Positions 1 to 5,573 of a stretch of DNA of 10,256 nt are shown here, in pieces. The position numbers and the translations under genes are program-made. The notes under the pieces are model-generated. The model made no database searches and had not been told where the DNA came from. It worked only from the letters and a program-made list of their open reading frames with translations. The DNA is from an uncultured Candidatus Melainabacteria bacterium (lineage in GTDB: Bacteria > Cyanobacteriota > Vampirovibrionia > Gastranaerophilales > Gastranaerophilaceae): NCBI GenBank assembly GCA_934773085.1, contig CAKVMU010000042.1, positions 1-10,256 on the forward strand. The letters run 5' to 3'. Numbering within the stretch: position 1 is the first letter of the stretch; each line of letters begins with the position of its first letter.

Positions 1-139
1 TTCTTGCATATTCTTGGCTTTGTTGGAACTTAACCGCTGCATTTGGGTCTCTCAACATCAAAATTGCATCTTGCGAATTCATTTCTCTTGATAATGTGTT
101 TTCTCTAAAATTTATATTGTTTATTCTGTTTATTTGCAT
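1..139 (-). CDS. Unrecognised protein, N-terminal 46 residues only
   Basis: The gene starts at ATG 139-137 and runs off the left end of the window without a stop, so only 46 codons are visible. The start is well supported: GGAGGTGAT, a full match to the 16S rRNA 3' end, lies 4 bases upstream of the ATG (about 8 bases from the GGAGG core), and a good sigma-70-type promoter lies further up. The visible peptide begins MQINRINNINF and continues with a polar, Asn/Gln-rich stretch (NSQDAILMLRDPNAAVKFQQ). It has no signal peptide, no membrane segment and no cysteine. I do not recognise a family. The amphipathic pattern after residue 20 suggests a helical cytoplasmic protein, but that is inference. 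It is divergent from ftsI and has its own signals. Confidence 0.75.
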   Translation of the reverse strand, partial: MQINRINNINFRENTLSREMNSQDAILMLRDPNAAVKFQQSQEYAR

Positions 140-143
140 CTCT

Positions 144-158
144 ATCACCTCCGGTGAT
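144..158 (-). promoter_or_regulatory. Shine-Dalgarno inside a perfect 6-bp hairpin
   Basis: Read on the minus strand the sequence is AUCACC-GGA-GGUGAU: a perfect 6-base-pair stem with a three-base loop. The loop and 3' arm together are the Shine-Dalgarno GGAGGUGAU of the gene starting at 139, so the ribosome site can pair with its own upstream copy of the anti-Shine-Dalgarno AUCACC. The complementarity is visible directly. That it limits translation is inference. Confidence 0.6.
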
Positions 159-163
159 TTATT

Positions 164-182
164 AAGTGTTTTACATACACTT
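164..182. repeat. Inverted repeat AAGTGT-7-ACACTT
   Basis: AAGTGT at 164-169 and ACACTT at 177-182 are perfect 6-base inverted arms separated by seven bases. The dyad lies just downstream of the predicted minus-strand start point near 190, where a bound repressor or an RNA hairpin could act. The same half-site recurs at 287-293, 299-305 (one mismatch) and 347-353. Confidence 0.5.
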
Positions 183-196
183 CATTCAACAATTTC

Positions 197-225
197 ATTA
201 TGCAACACATAAGATTGTTTGTCAA
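197..225 (-). promoter_or_regulatory. Sigma-70-type promoter of the left-end gene
   Basis: On the minus strand TTGACA (225-220) is followed after exactly 17 bases by CATAAT (202-197). The -35 is a perfect match and the -10 matches at five of six positions. Transcription would start near 190, giving a leader of about 50 bases that contains an AAGTGT/ACACTT dyad (164-182) and the Shine-Dalgarno hairpin (144-158). Confidence 0.75.
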
Positions 226-282
226 GAGGGTCTGTGAACTTTTGTTAAGATTCTGAGAAACAAGCAGCAGCGGGCATTTAAG

Positions 283-357
283 CATAAAGTGTACAAAATG
301 CACTTAAAAATAGCCCAACTGGTCACCCATCATTCGGTGTATTTTTTACACTTTATG
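283..357. repeat. Nested inverted repeats with AAGTGTA half-sites
   Basis: An 11-base perfect inverted repeat pairs CATAAAGTGTA (283-293) with TACACTTTATG (347-357). The left arm also pairs locally: AAGTGTA (287-293), loop CAAAA, TGCACTT (299-305) makes a seven-pair hairpin with one G-U. The two folds compete for the same arm, a layout seen both in RNA switches and in operator pairs. Which of these applies, if either, cannot be told from the sequence. Confidence 0.4.
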
Positions 358-426
358 AAAAATTAGCATGCTTTTCGCTCTCGAATTTCAGCTATACCAC
401 ACCATTTCTTAACGAATCTTAAATTA

Positions 427-455
427 TTTCACAATGGGCATGCTTATGATATTAT
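427..455 (+). promoter_or_regulatory. Candidate extended -10 promoter for ftsI
   Basis: TGATATTAT (447-455) fits the extended -10 pattern TGn-TATTAT. Seventeen bases upstream TTTCAC (427-432) matches the -35 consensus at only three positions, which is acceptable with an extended -10. Transcription would begin near 462, leaving a leader of about 13 bases with the Shine-Dalgarno GGGAGAGG (463-470), seven to eight bases before the ATG at 475. Confidence 0.4.
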
Positions 456-474
456 ATTCACAGGGAGAGGTTTT

Positions 475-2190
475 ATGCGACAAATTGGAAAACCCAATAA
501 AAACAAAGTTTTTTCAGAAAGATTAATGTGGTTACAAATCATCTTCCTGAGTTTGGTTGCCCTATTCGTTATATATTTATTTGCGGTCCAAGTTCTTGAT
601 GTGCGCCACTTTCGCATAAAAGCAAAGAACCAAAGAAGAGCAAGCTCCTTCGTTATGAGAGGGAATATTTACGATAGAAACGGAATCAAACTTGCAACTG
701 ATACAGTCTACTATGATATATATATAAAAAAAGATGACATGGTGCATAATCCGGAAGAGTTAGCAAAAATGCTTGCTCCTATATTAAAGATTTCGCCAAT
801 GAATTTATTGGCAAAAATCAACCAAGATGCACCGTTAATTTCACTGAAAAAAAACGTTGACAGACATACAAGAGATAAAATAGCAAGGTTAAATTTGCGT
901 GAAATTCCGATGGATAAAAAAAGCATCAGAACTTATCCGCAAGGTTCTTTAGCTGCTCACGTTTTAGGGTATTATAATTTTGATGCTGATGTGGCTTCCG
1001 GAGTTGAATACACTGCAAAAGACAAATTAGAAACAGTTACCAAAGGTGCGGAGTTTGAAATAACTCCGAAGGGAAAAGTTATTTATAATATATCAACAGA
1101 CCCAGTCGCAGCGACAAAACCTGTAAAAGGTAAAGATGTTACACTTACTATTGATGCTGCTGTTCAGCACGTATGTGAAAAAGCGTTAATGAAAGCTATC
1201 CAAAAATTCAACGCATTCAGAGGTGCTGTTATTGTCATGAATCCGAGAAACGGGGAAATTCTGGCATATGCAGTTTATCCTTATTTTGACCCAAATAATT
1301 TCAAATCCGCAACAAGTTTTCAAACAAAAAACTGGACACTGACGGATGTTTTTCCTCCAGGTTCAACATTCAAAACCATAACAGTTGCATCTGCAATCGA
1401 GTTGGGGAAAATAAACAAATATTCAAAAATCAACGATACAGGTAAGATAAAAGTCGGTTGGTGGACAATTAAAAACTACGACTACAACAGACATCCAAAC
1501 CCTGGTATGATAGATTTGGTATACCTTTTTGAACACTCAAGCAACGTTGCTTCCGTACTCGTTGCGCAAATGATGACCAGAAACGAATACCATGACATGC
1601 TCAAAAAATTTGGGTTTGGAGAGAAAACAGGAATTGATTTACCTGGAGAATCCGTTGGTATCCTAAAACCTGCTTCCCGATGGGATGCTTCTGACCACGC
1701 ATCAATGGGATACGGTTACGGTTCATCTGTTACCGCAATACAAATGGTTTCCGCTGTTTCTGCCCTTGCAAACGATGGAGTCAGAGTTACTCCTCACGTA
1801 ATCAAATATTCTCCGGAAGAAGAAGCTGTTAAAGTAAAAAGAGTTCAAGTAATGTCACCGGAGCACGCAAGAGTTGTAACAGAACTTCTTACGGAAAGCA
1901 TAAACAGAGGAAAATCTCCAATAAAATCCGATAATTACAACATCGCAGCAAAAACCGGTACTTCAATTAAACCAAAGGAAAACGGCGCCGGTTATACAAA
2001 CAAACTTTATACGTCAATTGTAGGTTATATGCCATCTACAGACCCACAAGTTTTAATTTATGTAATTGTGGACTCTGCACAAGGCGGAGAAATTTGGGGA
2101 AACACAGTTGCTGCTCCTATATTTAAAGAGATTTCAACTCAAGTTACACACATCCTCAATCTGCAACCGGATAAAGGAATAAGAAACTAA
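475..2190 (+). CDS. ftsI: Septal peptidoglycan D,D-transpeptidase (class B PBP, FtsI/PBP3 type)
   Basis: Class B penicillin-binding protein that cross-links peptidoglycan stem peptides outside the cytoplasmic membrane, most likely at the division septum. Residues 1-16 are basic and cytoplasmic, and 17-41 form a single membrane anchor with no cleavage site. Residues 60-75 carry the RGNIYDRNG motif that opens the dimerisation/pedestal domain of this class. The transpeptidase domain has all three active-site motifs: STFK (nucleophile Ser297, Lys300), SSN (355-357) and KTGT (493-496), plus the GYGYGSSVTAIQM helix seen in family members. The length, 571 residues, is normal for FtsI. There are no C-terminal PASTA repeats. 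The start at 475 is preceded by a good Shine-Dalgarno. murE follows after 14 bases, the classic ftsI-murE order of cell-wall clusters, and this favours FtsI over the elongation paralogue PBP2, which usually sits beside rodA. PBP2 remains a lesser possibility. Confidence 0.85.
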   Translation: MRQIGKPNKNKVFSERLMWLQIIFLSLVALFVIYLFAVQVLDVRHFRIKAKNQRRASSFVMRGNIYDRNGIKLATDTVYYDIYIKKDDMVHNPEELAKMLAPILKISPMNLLAKINQDAPLISLKKNVDRHTRDKIARLNLREIPMDKKSIRTYPQGSLAAHVLGYYNFDADVASGVEYTAKDKLETVTKGAEFEITPKGKVIYNISTDPVAATKPVKGKDVTLTIDAAVQHVCEKALMKAIQKFNAFRGAVIVMNPRNGEILAYAVYPYFDPNNFKSATSFQTKNWTLTDVFPPGSTFKTITVASAIELGKINKYSKINDTGKIKVGWWTIKNYDYNRHPNPGMIDLVYLFEHSSNVASVLVAQMMTRNEYHDMLKKFGFGEKTGIDLPGESVGILKPASRWDASDHASMGYGYGSSVTAIQMVSAVSALANDGVRVTPHVIKYSPEEEAVKVKRVQVMSPEHARVVTELLTESINRGKSPIKSDNYNIAAKTGTSIKPKENGAGYTNKLYTSIVGYMPSTDPQVLIYVIVDSAQGGEIWGNTVAAPIFKEISTQVTHILNLQPDKGIRN

Positions 2191-2204
2191 CAGGAAGGAT
2201 AAAC

Positions 2205-3668
2205 ATGAGATTAGGTAATTTAATTGACAGCATTAATTATACAGAACTAGTTAACATCGAAGACATGTCAGACGAAGTAGAAGGAATTTCATACAATTCA
2301 AAGAAAACAAAACCTAATGACATCTTTATATGCCTGACAGGCGAGCACGTAGACGGACACGAATACGCAGAAGAAGCCTTGGCTAACGGTGCTCTTGCGT
2401 GCGTTGTGGAAAGACGTCTCAGCATGGATGCTCCGCAAATCGTTGTTTCTGATACCTCTGAAATGATTGCGAAAATCTCTGACATTTTCTACGCAAGTCC
2501 TTCGCAAAAACTAAATGTTATAGGAGTTACAGGGACAAACGGTAAGACAACCGTAACACACCTTTTACAAAAATTGTATGAAGCATTTGACCAAAAATGT
2601 GCCTTAATCGGAACACTCGGACATAAATTTTTCAGCGAAGATTCTTATCACGATGCAAAACACACAACTCCACAAGCACCGGAATTACAGAGATTGCTCT
2701 ATGATATTAACGAAAAATGCATTGATAATGTTGTAATGGAAGTATCTTCTCACTCGCTTGTACAACACAGAGTTGATTATGTTGATTTCAACGGTGCGGT
2801 ACTCACAAATCTAACTCAAGATCACTTGGATTTTCATATCACAATGGATAATTATTTCCGTGCAAAGGCTCTGTTATTTGCAGACTTGGTTGCCGGAGAT
2901 TTTGCTGTAATAAATATTGATGATGAATACGCAGACAGATTCTTGGAAGTCATTTCTCCAACTGTCAGCACATACACTTACGGAACATCACCAAAAGCTG
3001 ACGTACAGGCAAAAGACATTACCTTTAACCACGACGGAGCATCGTTTACGTGTGTTGTAAAAGGCAAAGAATACAAAGCGAACCTTGCGATGAACGGAAT
3101 GTTTTCCGTTTATAACATTTTGGCTGCAATTACAACCGCACTTGCAATCGGTTTTGATGTAGAAAAATCTATACGTGTTTTAGAAAAAATTCCGGGAGTT
3201 GCCGGCAGATTTGAAGTTGTCGTCACCAAACCGACTGTAATTGTCGACTATGCGCATACTCCTGACGGATTGGAAAACGTTTTAAAAGCGGCTCGGGAAA
3301 TCACTCCGGCAAACGGAAAACTTGTTTGTATATTCGGCTGCGGCGGAGACAGAGATGCAACCAAACGTCCAAAAATGGGCGCTATTGCAGAAGAACTGGC
3401 AGACAAAGTTATCGTAACAAGCGACAATCCTCGCAGCGAAAACCCTCAACAGATTATTACAGATATTCTTGCGGGATTCAAACACGTTAACGACGTTATT
3501 GTAGAACCAGACAGAGAACTTGCAATTAAAGAAGCATACAAGATTGCAAACCTCAACGATGTAGTTCTCGTAGCCGGTAAGGGACACGAAGATTATCAAA
3601 TCCTTGCGGATGAAACAATACATTTTGATGACAGAGAAAAAGTCAGAGAAATTTTTCTGGGAGACTAA
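2205..3668 (+). CDS. murE: UDP-MurNAc-L-Ala-D-Glu:meso-diaminopimelate ligase
   Basis: Cytoplasmic ATP-dependent ligase that adds meso-diaminopimelate to UDP-MurNAc-L-Ala-D-Glu, the third amino acid of the peptidoglycan stem. All three Mur-ligase domains are present. The N-terminal UDP-binding domain contains SYNSKKTKPNDIF near residue 29. The central ATPase has the P-loop TGTNGKTT (109-116, Lys114) and the YFRAKALLF segment, whose Lys221 corresponds to the carbamylated lysine of the family. The C-terminal domain carries DNPR at 407-410, with Arg410 recognising the free end of meso-DAP; lysine-adding enzymes have a different sequence there. The length of 487 residues is normal. The Shine-Dalgarno AGGAAGG (2192-2198) sits seven bases before the ATG. 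The gene lies 14 bases after ftsI and 2 bases before the nagA-like gene, so the three are probably co-transcribed. Confidence 0.96.
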   Translation: MRLGNLIDSINYTELVNIEDMSDEVEGISYNSKKTKPNDIFICLTGEHVDGHEYAEEALANGALACVVERRLSMDAPQIVVSDTSEMIAKISDIFYASPSQKLNVIGVTGTNGKTTVTHLLQKLYEAFDQKCALIGTLGHKFFSEDSYHDAKHTTPQAPELQRLLYDINEKCIDNVVMEVSSHSLVQHRVDYVDFNGAVLTNLTQDHLDFHITMDNYFRAKALLFADLVAGDFAVINIDDEYADRFLEVISPTVSTYTYGTSPKADVQAKDITFNHDGASFTCVVKGKEYKANLAMNGMFSVYNILAAITTALAIGFDVEKSIRVLEKIPGVAGRFEVVVTKPTVIVDYAHTPDGLENVLKAAREITPANGKLVCIFGCGGDRDATKRPKMGAIAEELADKVIVTSDNPRSENPQQIITDILAGFKHVNDVIVEPDRELAIKEAYKIANLNDVVLVAGKGHEDYQILADETIHFDDREKVREIFLGD

Positions 3669-3670
3669 AA

Positions 3671-4564
3671 ATGTTTAAAACACCTCTAATGATAGAGCAA
3701 CACTTCCACGGTGCATTTGGAGTCGATTTCAGCACTGTTTCCGACCCAAATGAAATTGTCAGCTTGGCTACAAAACTCCGCAACATCGGTATCGGCGCAT
3801 TTTTCCCGACTCTTGTAACCGATTCTGTCGAAAATATTAATCGCCAAGTTAAAGTGATAAAAGAAGCAGCAAAAAACTGTCCTGCGATTCTGGGCATTCA
3901 TCTTGAAGGAATATTTATCAATCCGGAAAAAAAATGTATTCATAATCCGGAACACTTTTTGAAACTTACTCCGGATAATTACAAACGATTAGAAGATGAT
4001 TTTATAAAAATCGTCACTTTGGCTCCGGAATTGGACGAAGGATTAATTGATTATCTTAAAACTCGTGGGGTAAAAATCCAAGCCGGACACTGTGTCGGAG
4101 GAGATTTGTCAAAAGTTTCCGGAGCAACTCACACATTCAACGGAATGGCAGGAATCTCACACCGTGGACAGAGCACCGCACTTTCCACACTCATTAACGA
4201 TAATATTTATGCAGAAATAATTGCAGACGGAGTCCACGTCTACGACGATGCTTTAAAGCTTTTCTTTAAAACAAAACCAGCGGATAAAGTTATCCTAATA
4301 AGTGATGCTTTACCAATCACATACAGCGATTTAACAGAGATGTCATTTGCAGGTTCACACATTTTTTATGATGGAGTTAAAGCCGCTTCAGCTAACGGAA
4401 CTATTGCGGGCAGTACAACAATGTTAGACAAAATTGTAAAAATACTTGTGTCAAAAGGTTTGTTCAATCCGAAATTTATCGAAAACACCTACAGATACCA
4501 CGGACTAGAACCTCAAGGTGAAATCACTTGGGACGATAACGGAAATATTATTCAGATATCTTAA
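3671..4564 (+). CDS. nagA: Compact N-acetylglucosamine-6-phosphate deacetylase (NagA-like)
   Basis: Amidohydrolase-superfamily protein resembling NagA, which converts GlcNAc-6-phosphate to glucosamine-6-phosphate and acetate in the cytoplasm. The diagnostic motifs occur in order: an HxHG metal motif (His11, His13), the metal-ligand glutamate in HLEGIF (Glu79), GHC (His140), THTFNGM (His154), ADGVH (His189) and SDALP with the catalytic aspartate (Asp212). The protein has only 297 residues against about 380 usually. It begins almost at HxHG, so the N-terminal part of the beta-sandwich is missing; the GH-to-TH spacing is about seven residues shorter than in E. coli NagA, and the C-terminus is short too. 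The start cannot move upstream by more than 13 codons, because an in-frame TGA lies at 3629-3631. The Shine-Dalgarno GGGAG (3659-3663) lies within the end of murE. The intact active site argues for a functional enzyme, though its exact substrate is uncertain. Confidence 0.8.
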   Translation: MFKTPLMIEQHFHGAFGVDFSTVSDPNEIVSLATKLRNIGIGAFFPTLVTDSVENINRQVKVIKEAAKNCPAILGIHLEGIFINPEKKCIHNPEHFLKLTPDNYKRLEDDFIKIVTLAPELDEGLIDYLKTRGVKIQAGHCVGGDLSKVSGATHTFNGMAGISHRGQSTALSTLINDNIYAEIIADGVHVYDDALKLFFKTKPADKVILISDALPITYSDLTEMSFAGSHIFYDGVKAASANGTIAGSTTMLDKIVKILVSKGLFNPKFIENTYRYHGLEPQGEITWDDNGNIIQIS

Positions 4565-5528
4565 TATACGCCTTAAAAATCTTATTCGAAATTGTATCGT
4601 CAAAAGCTTCCTGAATTCTATCCAAAGTATAAGTGGTCGTTAGCCCTTTAACATTGACCCTACCGGAAGTCAGTAGATTAAATGAATCTTCCAAATCCTT
4701 AGGTGACGGAGAATAACTGCCCATAACAGTCAATTCTTTGTAATAAATTTCGTTGTTCGGATATCCGGTATTATTCGGCGTGCTTGAAAATACCAAGATT
4801 TTACCGCCTGCACGCACAGCCTTAATCGCAGTATCGAGAGCCTTATCAGCACCTGATGTCATAAATACCGCATCAACTTCAGGTTTGCCCAAATCTTTTG
4901 TATGGCAAGCCTCAATTCCGAACTTATTTGCAAGGTCTATTCTGTCCTGAATCAAATCACAACCGTAAACTTTGTAACCCAGCGCTCTTAAACCTTCGCC
5001 CATCAAAAGCCCGATTGAACCCAAACCAACAACCAAAACCCTGTCTCCAATCTGCAATCCGCATCTTTTGATAGCCCTAATACAGCACCCCAAAGGTTCA
5101 TAAAAAGAGATTTCCTCGTTTGTCATATTTACAGGAACCACATGAGCAACATTCTTCAAATGCTCTTCTGACAAATAAACTCTTTCACTAAATCCCCCCG
5201 GAAAAATATTTGTTTCTTTGAAATGATGACACATAGAATAATTTCCGTGTTTACAGTAAGTGCAATTAAAACAAGGAATATGGTGGGATGAAACAATTTT
5301 ATCACCCACTTTAAAATTAGTATCAGAGTTGATTTCCTCAATAACAGCAACAATTTCATGACCTAAAACCGCACCGTCATGAACCAAACTGTGTCTGAAT
5401 TTCACAATATCCGAACCGCAAAGCCCGCAACCCAAAACCTTTACTACTGCGCCCTTTCTGCCATCAAGCGTAATATTCTCAATCTCTTTTACTACAATCT
5501 TATTTCCGTTTACTTGTGCTGTCTTCAT
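4548..5528 (-). CDS. Zinc-dependent medium-chain dehydrogenase, polyol/threonine dehydrogenase-like
   Basis: Soluble medium-chain dehydrogenase/reductase that should oxidise a secondary alcohol, such as a polyol, sugar-phosphate alcohol or threonine, using NAD. The N-terminal catalytic domain has the active-site zinc ligands Cys37 (GLCGSD) and His57-Glu58 (GHE). Four cysteines, 86, 89, 92 and 100, form the structural-zinc lobe. Glu144 in YEPLGC matches the glutamate ligand of the sorbitol-dehydrogenase branch rather than the cysteine of classical alcohol dehydrogenases. The Rossmann fold has GLGSIG at 168-173, and Asp191 at the end of the second strand favours NAD over NADP. At 326 residues it is slightly short for the family. 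The Shine-Dalgarno AAGGAT (5541-5536) is seven bases from the ATG. It is the last gene of the minus-strand block, 45 bases after the SpoIID-domain gene, and its 3' end overlaps nagA by 17 bases. Substrate not determinable from sequence. Confidence 0.85.
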   Translation of the reverse strand: MKTAQVNGNKIVVKEIENITLDGRKGAVVKVLGCGLCGSDIVKFRHSLVHDGAVLGHEIVAVIEEINSDTNFKVGDKIVSSHHIPCFNCTYCKHGNYSMCHHFKETNIFPGGFSERVYLSEEHLKNVAHVVPVNMTNEEISFYEPLGCCIRAIKRCGLQIGDRVLVVGLGSIGLLMGEGLRALGYKVYGCDLIQDRIDLANKFGIEACHTKDLGKPEVDAVFMTSGADKALDTAIKAVRAGGKILVFSSTPNNTGYPNNEIYYKELTVMGSYSPSPKDLEDSFNLLTSGRVNVKGLTTTYTLDRIQEAFDDTISNKIFKAYIKISE

Positions 5529-5551
5529 TTTTTATATCCTTAATTTTATTT

Positions 5552-5573
5552 TTTATTTACCCTTTATTTACCC
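5552..5573. repeat. Tandem 11-bp direct repeat in spacer
   Basis: TTTATTTACCC occurs twice back to back (5552-5562 and 5563-5573), ending exactly at the stop codon of the SpoIID-domain gene (TAG, 5576-5574). On the transcribed minus strand it reads GGGTAAATAAA twice, ahead of the dehydrogenase Shine-Dalgarno. It looks like a recent slippage duplication. It also places in-frame-independent TAA triplets right after the stop. Confidence 0.7.

Larger units (their letters stand above)
140..474. other. Divergent intergenic region, no gene
   Basis: I see no coding region or RNA gene in these 335 bases. They separate the left-end minus-strand gene from ftsI. They hold a strong minus-strand promoter (197-225), a weaker plus-strand promoter candidate (427-455), and several dyads: AAGTGT/ACACTT at 164-182, the hairpin at 287-305, the 11-base arms CATAAAGTGTA (283-293) and TACACTTTATG (347-357), and TTAAGATTC (245-253) against GAATCTTAA (414-422). 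The palindrome GCATGC occurs at 366-371 and 438-443. The concentration of symmetric elements is more than I would expect from spacer DNA, although AT-rich sequence makes some of them likely by chance. Confidence 0.6.

Noticed and set aside
324..345. CACC/GGTG hairpin followed by a T-rich run, resembling a terminator
   Set aside because: The stem is only four base pairs with an eight-base loop, and no plus-strand gene ends upstream of it.
366..443. Paired GCATGC palindromes as a regulator site
   Set aside because: A six-base palindrome seen twice in the intergenic region is too weak on its own, and the flanks match for only a few bases.
475..2190. Elongation-specific PBP2 (mrdA) as the identity of the first transpeptidase
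   Set aside because: Possible from the motifs alone, but the length and the adjacent murE fit FtsI better; no rodA or mreC-like gene is nearby.
3282..3623. Open frame of 113 codons antisense to murE
   Set aside because: It lies wholly within a fully conserved gene, has no ribosome site, and its cysteine- and phenylalanine-rich translation is typical of an antisense shadow.
3629..3671. Frameshift explaining the short NagA N-terminus
   Set aside because: The upstream bases encode the normal C-terminus of murE through its stop, leaving no room for lost NagA sequence; the gene starts two bases later with its own Shine-Dalgarno.
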